A DNA stretch of 64,000 bases from VRUE01 sp963812335 (GTDB lineage: Bacteria; Actinomycetota; Thermoleophilia; Solirubrobacterales; 70-9), in the NCBI GenBank assembly GCA_963812335.1, contig CAWEUU010000003.1:116666-180665 (forward strand), read 5' to 3'. Position 1 is the first letter of the stretch; every line of letters begins with the position of its first letter. Below are positions 20,334 through 28,076 of the stretch, piece by piece. The notes beneath the pieces were generated by a model. It searched no databases. It had not been told where the DNA came from and was given only the letters and a program-made list of their open reading frames with translations. The position numbers and the translations under genes are program-made.

Positions 20334-21188
20334 TCAGCCTCTGAGTATGCGGCGTCGTCTCAGGACTCGCTCGCAGATCTGGACCAGCTCGTTGATGTGG
20401 CGCTCGTCTTCGCTTGCCAAGCTGTCGGTGAGCGCGGCGTTGGCGGTGTCTCCGGCCTGCTTGCGGCGCTGCTTGAGCTCCCCCATGTCGCTCTCGTGGT
20501 CCGGGTCGCTGAGCGCTCCGTCCAGCTCCATCAGGAGCGCCTCCAGTGCGACGCGTAGCTGTAGGGCGGCCTCGCGGGGGCGGTTGGCGTCGAGGTCGGC
20601 TCGGGCGCGGAGGAGCAGGGTCTCGCAGGCGTCGGCCGATTCGCGGCTGCCGAGAATCGCCGCCAGGCGCTCCTGCGGGCGCAGCTGTTCGTCGCGTCGG
20701 CGCCGCCGCGAGCTGCCGCCGCGGACGTCGACCCCACGGGCGTCGGTGAAGCGGCCGGAAGCCACCTGCTCGCCACTGCCGTGCCCGACCAGGACCTTGG
20801 TCGCCTGCTCCGGTCGCAGGGCCGTCCAGTCCGGTTCCGCGGCGGCGACGGCCTGCGCGTGCAGGGCCCGGTTGAGCAGGGCGATCCCAGCGGCAACCGC
20901 CGCGTCGGTTGCTTCCTCGTCGGCGGTTGCCCCCGCCAGCCAGGCGGCGGCATCCCGCTCGGACTCGAACGGTTCCTCGGCCCGGACTGCGGTGACTCGG
21001 GTCAGCGGCAGAGGGGAGGGGCCGCCCGTGGTTGCCGCGTCCTTGGGCTTGCGCCGCCGTCGCCGCGGATGGGCCGGCGCCGCAAGCGTTTCGACCACGA
21101 GCACGCGCTCGCTGCCCTCGCCACCGTCGCCGCGGGCCAGGTAGCGACCGTCGGGCAGGGCGAGCGTGCCCGGGAGCTCGAACTGCAC
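20334..21188 (-). CDS. Conserved hypothetical protein, helical C-terminus
   Basis: A 284-residue protein that I cannot assign. It starts MQFELPGTLALPDGRYLARG with a beta-rich N-terminus (ERVLVVETLAAPA), followed by a basic stretch (HPRRRRRKPKDAA). The second half, from about residue 180, is rich in long amphipathic helices (PQERLAAILGSRESADACE, EAALQLRVALEALLMELDG) ending in basic residues. No membrane segment or signal peptide. It ends 18 bases before the peptidoglycan enzyme gene is reached on the other side and may share its transcript. The 207 bases between it and the antitoxin hold nothing else that I recognise. Confidence 0.65.
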   Translation of the reverse strand: MQFELPGTLALPDGRYLARGDGGEGSERVLVVETLAAPAHPRRRRRKPKDAATTGGPSPLPLTRVTAVRAEEPFESERDAAAWLAGATADEEATDAAVAAGIALLNRALHAQAVAAAEPDWTALRPEQATKVLVGHGSGEQVASGRFTDARGVDVRGGSSRRRRRDEQLRPQERLAAILGSRESADACETLLLRARADLDANRPREAALQLRVALEALLMELDGALSDPDHESDMGELKQRRKQAGDTANAALTDSLASEDERHINELVQICERVLRRRRILRG

Positions 21189-21205
21189 GAATCCGAAGAG
21201 CTGAG

Positions 21206-23485
21206 TCAGTGGCCCTTGTCCGGCTGCTTCTCAGCCGGCAGCGAGAACTTCGACGGCTCGGTCGGCACGTCGGGGTTGTCGATCCGCTCGAGGCGGTCGG
21301 TCAGCCGCAGCCACTGTTTCGGTTTGAGCAGCTGCACGAAGCGAGCCTTGCCGGGCCCGCCGACGGGGCTGTAGCCGATGTGGACGTGGTCGTCGTGGTC
21401 GCCCATCGCGAAGCTCGGCCCGCCCAGTTCCTGCAGCGAGATCAGCTCGTCGGGGACCATCGTGCCCTGCAGGCGCAACACCGAGCGCAGCAGGTCTTCG
21501 GTGATCGAGCCCGGGCCCTGGTGGCCGAGCACCGGCACGCCGTCGATCAGGGCGATGTCGGCGGCGCCGCCGAAGGAGTGGTTGGAAATGTGGCCGCTGG
21601 TCGTGATGCTGCCGTGGCGGCCGCAGAGCAGCGAGGTGATCGTCAGCCGGTAGCCCTGGCCCGAGAGGTAGGCGAGAGCGGCGAGCAGGCGGCGGTCGAT
21701 CTGGCCGGCGCGAATTTCCACCCGATCACAGTCGGACAGTTCGATGTTCTCGTCGGCGAGCAGGCGCCGGCCGAGCATCTCCTTCGGCAGCAGCAGCACG
21801 CCGGCGCCGCTCAGCTTCGCCGTCAGCGGGTTCTTGCCCTTGGCGCGGTAGATCGCCGTCGCCTCGAGCAGCTTCCAGCCGTCGAGGATCGGCTTCGGGT
21901 CGATCCGGGGGGCGCCCTTTCCGGCCGGGCGGATCGCGAAGTTGATGTGCGGGTCGACGCCGTCCTCGCTGCCACCGATCCTGGCCAGCACCGTCCCGGC
22001 TATAACCTTCGACCCGACCTTGAGGGTTCCGTCGGCGCCCTTTGCGGCGACCTGGTCGACGCCGTTGCTTGCCTGGCCGCGCCCGTCGTCCCCGGTCCGC
22101 TGCGGCAGCGCTCGCAGCCGTGGCCGGATGTCCTCGCTGTTCACCGGGACGCGCCGCTCCTTGCCGCTCGGCATCACCACACGACGGTGCTTGCGCACGA
22201 GCGAGCCGAGCTTGGCGTAGATGTAGCGGTTGCCGTAGGCGTCGCGCAGGATGACGAAGCGGCCGAGCCTTTTCGAGTTGCCCATCTTCACGATCACGCC
22301 GTCGTTGACGGCGACCACCGGGGCGCCCTCGCGGGCGAAGATGTTGATCCCGCGCCGGGTCGGCGAGGAGGAGATCACCTCAGCGGCGTTGCCGTAGCCC
22401 TCGCGTGCTTTCGGCGTCGCCTTGCTCAGCGCCGCGCGGGCGGAGATGTCGTCGGCGTAGCGGGCGTCGGCGGCGACCGGGAAGTGGGCGCCCTCGGTCA
22501 GCCCGGTGAGCGAGCCGACCAGGTCGGAAGGCAGCTTGCCGTAGGCGCGCGCGTAGAGCAGCACCTCCTGCACGTACCAGTCAGCGTGGTTGTAGGCAAA
22601 GATCGCGTCGTAGAGGTTCTCGCGGCCGCCGGCGACCTTGAGGTAGTGGGCGGCGGCGCAGATCGCGTCGACCGGGTTGTAGGGGTCCTTGCGGCCGTCG
22701 CCGTTGGCGTCGAGCCCGTACATCTCCCAGCTCGAGGGGATGAACTGCATCCAGCCCATCGCGCCGGCGCTGGAGACGTTGAGGTTGGTGCCGAAGGCGG
22801 TCTCGATTTTGTTGATCGAGGCGAGCACCTCCCACGGGATCCCGTACTCGGTGCCGCAGGCCTGGTAGATCGGCAGCAGGAAGGGCGGGATCTCAAACGA
22901 GTCGATGACGAAGTTGGGGACGCCGATCGGCGCCGGGCCGAAGGGCGCGATCGTCGTGCTCGGGTTCGCCGTCGTCGGCGAGCCGCCGCTGTCGAACTGC
23001 GAGCCGCCGTCAGGCCCGTCCTTCTGCGGCTGGTCTCCAGCGGTCGCCTTCGGTGCGACGACCCCGCCGCTCTGGCCGCCGCCTCCGATGCTCTCGTTGC
23101 GCTGGACCCTGTGCGGCTTGGCCTCGGGGGCCCGCGCCGCGTTGAGTGGGTCGCCGCTCTCAACCTTGCCGCCGCTCTTCGGCTGCGCCGGCGACCCGGC
23201 GTCCTTTGGCTGCTCCGGCGCTTCCGACTCCGGCTCCTCGCTGGGATCGGTGGGCGATTCGCAATCGGGGTCGTCCGCGTCAACGAGTTCGTCTTCGTCG
23301 TCGTCGATCTCGTTGGCGCAGGCGGGGACTTCGGCCGAGGGAAGCGCCGGGGCGCTGACGATTCCGTTCGCAGCCTGGTTTTGGCCGAGGCCCGCGGAGG
23401 GATCCGCACCCGCCATGCCGACGCCGAACGCGGTGACGACCGCGAAGCCGGCCAGAGCGATGATGAGTGCGATCTTCTGTCTCAT
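21206..23485 (-). CDS. Secreted peptidoglycan enzyme: lytic transglycosylase, degenerate LytM and M15-like domains
   Basis: A 759-residue exported protein. Residues 1-27 are a signal peptide (IALIIALAGFAVVTAFGVGM), followed by an acidic, proline-rich linker to about 170. A lytic transglycosylase domain follows with catalytic Glu in LASINKIETAFG and the conserved GAMGWMQFIPSSWEMYG. Next comes an M23/LytM-like fold that has lost its zinc ligands: RRGINIF in place of HxGxD, YIYAKLGS in place of the YxHL histidine and PHINFAI in place of HLHF. The last part has an M15-like site (NHSFGGAADIALI and DDHVHIGY). It should cleave glycan strands, with LytM perhaps acting as a binding or activating module. 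Upstream, 23486-23733 is a shared divergent region without another gene. Confidence 0.82.
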   Translation of the reverse strand: MRQKIALIIALAGFAVVTAFGVGMAGADPSAGLGQNQAANGIVSAPALPSAEVPACANEIDDDEDELVDADDPDCESPTDPSEEPESEAPEQPKDAGSPAQPKSGGKVESGDPLNAARAPEAKPHRVQRNESIGGGGQSGGVVAPKATAGDQPQKDGPDGGSQFDSGGSPTTANPSTTIAPFGPAPIGVPNFVIDSFEIPPFLLPIYQACGTEYGIPWEVLASINKIETAFGTNLNVSSAGAMGWMQFIPSSWEMYGLDANGDGRKDPYNPVDAICAAAHYLKVAGGRENLYDAIFAYNHADWYVQEVLLYARAYGKLPSDLVGSLTGLTEGAHFPVAADARYADDISARAALSKATPKAREGYGNAAEVISSSPTRRGINIFAREGAPVVAVNDGVIVKMGNSKRLGRFVILRDAYGNRYIYAKLGSLVRKHRRVVMPSGKERRVPVNSEDIRPRLRALPQRTGDDGRGQASNGVDQVAAKGADGTLKVGSKVIAGTVLARIGGSEDGVDPHINFAIRPAGKGAPRIDPKPILDGWKLLEATAIYRAKGKNPLTAKLSGAGVLLLPKEMLGRRLLADENIELSDCDRVEIRAGQIDRRLLAALAYLSGQGYRLTITSLLCGRHGSITTSGHISNHSFGGAADIALIDGVPVLGHQGPGSITEDLLRSVLRLQGTMVPDELISLQELGGPSFAMGDHDDHVHIGYSPVGGPGKARFVQLLKPKQWLRLTDRLERIDNPDVPTEPSKFSLPAEKQPDKGH

Positions 23486-23733
23486 GCGATGGCGCCTCGA
23501 TTCCCTGCGTGCACGGGCATTTCCTCCCTACCCGCTTCCACCCTCTCCCCAAGCATGAAGCACGCCCACGCTACTGACTTGTGGGGAACCGCGCAATGCG
23601 CAGCTCCGCCCCCCAACATGCCCTTAATCAACGGCTGTTCCATGCCTGAGTCCGAGAGCATTTCAGCCGCCTCGGATGGGCTGGTCAAGAACGTGTTACG
23701 AGGCTCGGGCGCAGAGTCTCTAAGGTGTCCCCG

Positions 23734-24084
23734 ATGAGCGCTGAGGACGAGTTCAAAGACGACCAGGAGAGCCTGCGGGCGCGCAGCGAGCAGGCGATCG
23801 GCGAGCTGGCCCAGGCGCTGCTCGACAGCCACGTGCTGGAGAACGCCGTCGCCGCAGCCTTCGGCGCTCGCGAGAAGGCGTCCGAGGCCCAGCACGCCGC
23901 GATGACCGCGCTCAACCTGCCCTCGGCCGGCGACGTCGAACGGCTCGAGCGCCGCCTGCGCTCGCTCTCACAGCGCCTCGACGAGGTCGAGGACGAGATC
24001 GATCGCTTCGGGCGCGAGATCGGCACCCTGCGCCGCGAGTTGGCCAGTCAGAAGCGTGAGTCTGACTCTAAGGTTGAGGGTTAG
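23734..24084 (+). CDS. Small coiled-coil protein, function unknown
   Basis: A 116-residue, highly charged protein with no cysteine. After SAEDEFKDDQESLRARSEQA it is almost fully helical, and the last 50 residues form a clear heptad coiled coil (VERLERRLRSLSQRLDEVED and onward). It resembles small phasin-like or granule-associated helical proteins but no family can be assigned. ATG at 23734 has TAAGGT 7 bases upstream; the GTG at 23725 would lie in that element. Its end overlaps the convergent nucleoside phosphorylase-like gene by 17 bases. Confidence 0.6.
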   Translation: MSAEDEFKDDQESLRARSEQAIGELAQALLDSHVLENAVAAAFGAREKASEAQHAAMTALNLPSAGDVERLERRLRSLSQRLDEVEDEIDRFGREIGTLRRELASQKRESDSKVEG

Positions 24085-24748
24085 ACAGGCCTGTTGCCGC
24101 GGCGTGTCCGCCCGCTTTCGCGATCGCCTCAAGCCGGTCGTCGTCGAGTCGGCGCGTGTCAGCCTCGTTGACGATTAGCAGCGCCGCAGCTGCGATGCCG
24201 AGCCGGTGGGCAGCGGCGAGCAGCGCGGCCGTCTGAAGGTCTGCCGCGGCGACGGTTTCGGGGAGCCCATCCGCTGCGGGGGCGGCGGTGTCGAGGCTGG
24301 CGATGACCGCCGTTCGCGCCGAGCCGCTCAGAGCTGACCGCAAGTTGTCCCACAACTCCGGATCCGGCCGGGCCGTGTCGCCGACCTCGAGCCCGAGTGA
24401 TGTGATGCTGCCGCCCGCGGCCAGCGCTCCTTCGACCGCCAGCAGCTCGCCGAGGTCCGCACGACCGCCCACCGCGACGCAGGTCCCCACCCGCACGACG
24501 CGCTCGACCCCGAGCTTCGCCAGGTCGGCGAGGACGAGGGCGGCGCTGGGGCCGCCCATCCCGGTCGCCTGGATCGTCAGCTCAGCGCCGCTCGGCGTCC
24601 GGCCCGAGTACCCCCACAGGCCGCGGGCGTGATTGCTCATCTTCGGCTGCTCGAGCAGGGCCTGCGCGAGTAAGAGTGCGCGGCCGGGGTCGCCGACCAG
24701 GATCGCCCTGCTCGCGAGCGGCGCCGTCGGTCGTAGCCGGGATGGCAT
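24068..24748 (-). CDS. Nucleoside phosphorylase (PNP/UDP family)
   Basis: A 226-residue enzyme of the purine/uridine phosphorylase fold, cleaving a nucleoside with phosphate. It has the phosphate-binding AILVGDPGRALLLAQAL, TIQATGMGGPSAALVLADL, the RVVRVGTCVAVG strand and a C-terminal substrate region LLIVNEADTRRLDD. The usual ME(M/S)E substrate glutamate block is altered (AADLQTAALLAAAHRLG), so specificity may differ from DeoD or Udp. TAGGGT lies 9 bases before the ATG on the minus strand. Confidence 0.78.
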   Translation of the reverse strand: MPSRLRPTAPLASRAILVGDPGRALLLAQALLEQPKMSNHARGLWGYSGRTPSGAELTIQATGMGGPSAALVLADLAKLGVERVVRVGTCVAVGGRADLGELLAVEGALAAGGSITSLGLEVGDTARPDPELWDNLRSALSGSARTAVIASLDTAAPAADGLPETVAAADLQTAALLAAAHRLGIAAAALLIVNEADTRRLDDDRLEAIAKAGGHAAATGLSNPQP

Positions 24749-24959
24749 CGACGCCGGACCCTATTGCGAGCGCCTGCTCCGCGCCGGCCATGGCCCGCGC
24801 AGGCGGTGGCCTGCCACTCGTGAGAGTTGCGCCTCCCAGATTTCCTCCATGAGTCCAAACACAGTCAGACGGGCCATTCATACCTTGAAGCGCGATGGCA
24901 ACAACACAACCGCGACCGCCGCTGCCGTGTGCTCGGCGGGCTAGGAGGGAATTCCAGAG

Positions 24960-26444
24960 ATGAGAACGAAGATCGGCGTCGGCGCCATACTGGCGGTGCT
25001 CGCTGCCCTACTGCTACCCGCGGCGGCATCGGCCGCAACCGTCGGCGAAGTCGCCGGCTCGCTCGAAGAAAAGGTCAGCGAGCTGAACATGACCTGGGTC
25101 GCTGTCTCGACCGTCCTGGTCTTCCTCATGCAGGCCGGGTTCATGTTCCTCGAGATCGGCTTCTCCAGACAGAAGAACGCCGGGACCGGCGTGGCCAAGG
25201 TGCTCGTGAACCTTGCGATCGTGACCATCGCCTGGTGGGCGATCGGCTACGGCGTCGCCGAAGGCGGCGGCAACGACTTCTTCGGGGACACCGGCTTCTT
25301 CTTCCACTTCGACCAGACGGTCGCGGGTGAAGCGGTCACCGGGGAATCGGCGATGCTGATGCTCTTCGGGCTCGCCTTCTGCGCGGTCTCGCTGGCGATC
25401 GTCTGGGGCACCACCCTGGAGCGGATCAAGTTCGGCGCCTACGTGATCTACGCGGCTGTGTTCGGCGCGATCATCTACCCGCTCGTCGCGCACGCGGTGT
25501 GGGGCGGCGGCCTGCTCTCCGACATCGGCGGCAAACCGGTGATGGACTTCGCCGGCTCCTCGGTGGTCCACCTCACCGGCGCGGTCGGCGCCTTCGCGGC
25601 CCTGCTGCTGCTTGGTGCTCGTAAGGGCAAGTACGACGCCAGCGGCAATCCACGGGTCATCCCCGGCCACTCGATGCCGCTCGTCGGCCTCGGCGTGATC
25701 ATCCTCTGGATCGGTTGGTTCGGCTTCAACGGAGGCTCGACCTTCGAAACCGCCGGCAACTTCTTCGGCGAGGTCATGCTGAACACCCAGCTGGCCGCGG
25801 CCGCAGGCGTCATCGGCGCTTCCCTGGCCGTCTACCTGAAGAGCAAGACGCTCGACGTCGGCATGGCCGGCAACGGCGCGATCGCCGGCCTCGTCGGCAT
25901 CACGGCCCCGTCGGGCTTCGTCGAGTACTGGGCGGCGCCGATCATCGGCTTCATCGCCGGCCTGCTCGTCGTCTTCGCGGTGCTGGCGATCGACAAGCTC
26001 CTCGACGACCCGGTCGGCGCGCTATCGGCGCACGGCCTGGCCGGAATCTGGGGCACCCTCTCGGTCGGCATCTTCGGCTCAGCGCGGTTGGTGAGCGAAG
26101 GCGCGGCGCCGGGTGTCTGGTACTCGATCTTCGGCAGCGAGCCGTTCAGCGCGTCGATCGGGCAGCTCGCCGTACAGGGGCTCGCCGTCCTGTTCACGTT
26201 CGTCGTCGTCTTCGCGATCTCGATAGTCACCTTCGCGATCATCAAAGGCACGATCGGGCTACGGGTCGACGATGCCGAGGAGGAAGCGGGCCTGGACATC
26301 AGCTCGCACGGCATGTATGGCTATCCGGAGCAGTTCATCCCGCAGCCGGAGTACTCCACCGGGCTGCCAAGCACGATGGGCACCGGGGCCGGGGTTCCCG
26401 CGGCTGCACCCGCCCAGATGACCGCGACCGAGTCGTCGCGTTAG
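24960..26444 (+). CDS. amtB: Ammonium transporter AmtB
   Basis: Trimeric inner-membrane ammonium channel of 494 residues. A signal peptide (about 1-23, ending ASAA) is followed by 11 membrane helices. The twin histidines of the pore are in DFAGSSVVHLTGAVGA (with the conserved Asp) and LSAHGLAGIWGTL, and the external Phe region is intact. It has an AGGAGG Shine-Dalgarno. glnK follows 13 bases after its stop, the classical nitrogen-control pair. The 211 bases upstream hold only a 31-codon open frame (24849-24944) that I do not call. Confidence 0.96.
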   Translation: MRTKIGVGAILAVLAALLLPAAASAATVGEVAGSLEEKVSELNMTWVAVSTVLVFLMQAGFMFLEIGFSRQKNAGTGVAKVLVNLAIVTIAWWAIGYGVAEGGGNDFFGDTGFFFHFDQTVAGEAVTGESAMLMLFGLAFCAVSLAIVWGTTLERIKFGAYVIYAAVFGAIIYPLVAHAVWGGGLLSDIGGKPVMDFAGSSVVHLTGAVGAFAALLLLGARKGKYDASGNPRVIPGHSMPLVGLGVIILWIGWFGFNGGSTFETAGNFFGEVMLNTQLAAAAGVIGASLAVYLKSKTLDVGMAGNGAIAGLVGITAPSGFVEYWAAPIIGFIAGLLVVFAVLAIDKLLDDPVGALSAHGLAGIWGTLSVGIFGSARLVSEGAAPGVWYSIFGSEPFSASIGQLAVQGLAVLFTFVVVFAISIVTFAIIKGTIGLRVDDAEEEAGLDISSHGMYGYPEQFIPQPEYSTGLPSTMGTGAGVPAAAPAQMTATESSR

Positions 26445-26457
26445 GAGGGCTGGACGC

Positions 26458-26826
26458 ATGAAAAAGATAGAGGCATTCATCCGCCATGAGGCGTTCGAGC
26501 CGATCAGGACCGAGCTGCTCGAGAAGGGATTCCCATCCCTCTCGATCCTCGAGGCAAAGGGCTCGGGCAGGCAGAAGGGGATAGTCGAGCGGTATCGCGG
26601 CTCGACCCTGACGGTCAACGTCCGGCCCAAACTGAAGCTCGAGGTCGTGGTCGAGGACAAAGACCAGCCTCTCGTCGTCGAGACGATCCTCAGACACGCC
26701 CGCACGGGCGAGGTCGGCGACGGCAAGATCTTCGTCCTGCCGGTTGAGGAGGCGATTCGCATCCGCACCGGCGAGGGCGGGGAGGATGTGCTGCAGGCGC
26801 ACTCCGATGAGGAAGTGACTGCCTGA
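26458..26826 (+). CDS. P-II signal protein (GlnK/GlnB family)
   Basis: A 122-residue PII trimer subunit that senses ATP/ADP and 2-oxoglutarate and should block AmtB when ammonium is plentiful. It has the PII frame MKKIEAFIRHEAFEPIRTEL, the GSGRQKGIVERYRG T-loop base and TGEVGDGKIFVLPVEEAIRIRTGE. Position 51, the tyrosine that is uridylylated or adenylylated in many bacteria, is leucine here (YRGSTLTV), whereas Y46 and S49 are present; S49 is the phosphorylation site known in cyanobacterial PII. Regulation by Tyr51 modification is therefore excluded by sequence. Confidence 0.94.
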   Translation: MKKIEAFIRHEAFEPIRTELLEKGFPSLSILEAKGSGRQKGIVERYRGSTLTVNVRPKLKLEVVVEDKDQPLVVETILRHARTGEVGDGKIFVLPVEEAIRIRTGEGGEDVLQAHSDEEVTA

Positions 26827-26837
26827 CACTGTTTTAC

Positions 26838-26870
26838 GAACCCCCGCCGGGCCTGTCCCGGTGGGGGTTC
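26838..26870 (+). terminator. Hairpin terminator of amtB-glnK
   Basis: GAACCCCCGCCGGG (26838-26851), loop CCTGT, then CCCGGTGGGGGTTC (26857-26870): a 14-bp stem with one G-T pair, 11 bases after the glnK stop. The downstream T-tract is short (GCTTAACT), as is common in GC-rich actinobacteria. Confidence 0.8.
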
Positions 26871-26888
26871 GCTTAACTCTCAGCCAGC

Positions 26889-28073
26889 ATGGCTGATGAG
26901 CGCATCTCTCTTGCTGAGGCTTCCCGGCGGTCCGGAGTCTCGACCAGCACGCTGAAGCGCTGGGCGGAGGAGAAGGTCGTGCCGGTGCGGCGGGGGAGGT
27001 GGACGGTTGCCGCGGCGGCGCAGGCGCGGGTGGTGGCGCGGATGCGCGAGCGCGGGCACTCGCTGGAGGAGTTGAAGCGGGCCGGCCGCGAGGGGCGGTT
27101 GGCGTTCGGCTTCGTCGAGGAGCTCTTCCCGAGCCCGGCGGAGGAGGCGACGGTCGAGGACGTCGCGCGCGAGACCGGCCTCGAGCCGGAGTTGGTCGAG
27201 CGCATCCTCGTCATCCTCGGCACCCCGCTCGGCCGGGAGCGCCGGCTCGGCCCCGACGACGTAAAGGCGCTGCGCCACTGCGCCCGCGTGCTCGCGGCGG
27301 GCTTCCCGCTCGTCGCCTTCCTGCAGATCGTCCGCGTCTACGTCCAGTCGCTGCGGCGGATCGCCGACGCCGAGGTGCGCCTCTTTCACCTCTACGTGCA
27401 CGAACCGATGATCCGCGACGCCCTGCCCGAGCTCGAGATCGCCGAGGAGATGGGCGACCTCGCCGCCGACATCCTGCCCCTGGCGGCGCCGCTGACCGAG
27501 TACCTACACACGCGCTACCTGCGGTACTTCATGGAACAGGATGTCGTCGGCCACATGGAGACCGACCTCGACGCGCCGGTCTCCGACCTCGGCCAGGTCC
27601 CGGTGACGCTCTGCTTCATCGACCTCACGGGCTTCACCCGCTACACCGAGGAGGAGGGCGATTTCGAGGCGCTCGACGTGGTTGAGAACTTCGTCGAAAC
27701 GGTCGAGGCGACGCTGCCGCCGGAGGCGACCGTGGTGAAGACGATCGGCGACGAGGTGATGGTCGTCTCGCCCGACCCCGCGTCGCTGACCGAGTGGGCG
27801 GTCGGCCTGCTCGACCGCTTTCCCGAGCGGCCGCGGCCGCGGGTCGGGATCCACTACGCGAACGCGGTCTACCGCGACGGCGACTACTTCGGAACCGACG
27901 TCAACCTCGTCCACCGCGTCGCCGACCGCGCCCAGGCCGGCGAGGTCCTGGTCACCGACGCCGTCACCGGCTCGCTCGCCGAACGCGGCCTGACCTGCGC
28001 CCCGATCGGCGAGGTCAACCTGAAGGGCTTCCCCGCCCCAATCCCGCTCTACATAGTCCGGCGCGCCGCCTGA
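26889..28073 (+). CDS. MerR-type HTH / class III adenylate cyclase fusion
   Basis: A 394-residue protein joining a DNA-binding domain to a nucleotide cyclase. Residues about 5-75 are a MerR-like winged helix (ISLAEASRRSGVSTSTLKRW, VVARMRERGHSLEELKRAG). The middle (about 85-215) resembles the helical regulatory domain that precedes some mycobacterial cyclases. The cyclase domain (about 235-390) has both metal aspartates (LCFIDLTGFTRYT and TIGDEVMVV), the adenine-specifying lysine region VVKTIGDEV and the transition-state Asn/Arg in DVNLVHRVADRAQ, so it should be active as a dimer making cAMP. Convergent with hipA, 3 bases apart. Confidence 0.86.
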   Translation: MADERISLAEASRRSGVSTSTLKRWAEEKVVPVRRGRWTVAAAAQARVVARMRERGHSLEELKRAGREGRLAFGFVEELFPSPAEEATVEDVARETGLEPELVERILVILGTPLGRERRLGPDDVKALRHCARVLAAGFPLVAFLQIVRVYVQSLRRIADAEVRLFHLYVHEPMIRDALPELEIAEEMGDLAADILPLAAPLTEYLHTRYLRYFMEQDVVGHMETDLDAPVSDLGQVPVTLCFIDLTGFTRYTEEEGDFEALDVVENFVETVEATLPPEATVVKTIGDEVMVVSPDPASLTEWAVGLLDRFPERPRPRVGIHYANAVYRDGDYFGTDVNLVHRVADRAQAGEVLVTDAVTGSLAERGLTCAPIGEVNLKGFPAPIPLYIVRRAA

Positions 28074-28076
28074 CGT

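Noticed and set aside
23486..23733. The leader of the peptidoglycan enzyme gene was examined as a possible c-di-AMP (ydaO-type) riboswitch, since these precede cell-wall hydrolases in actinobacteria; a GTCAG...GGGCGT segment looked suggestive.
   Set aside because: The other conserved ydaO blocks could not be found in the right order. A covariance-model search would be needed.
24849..24944. A 31-codon open frame (MSPNTVRRAIHTLKRDGNNT...) just upstream of amtB, considered as a leader peptide.
   Set aside because: No Shine-Dalgarno, no leaderless -10 at the usual spacing and no recognisable motif; too short to separate from chance.
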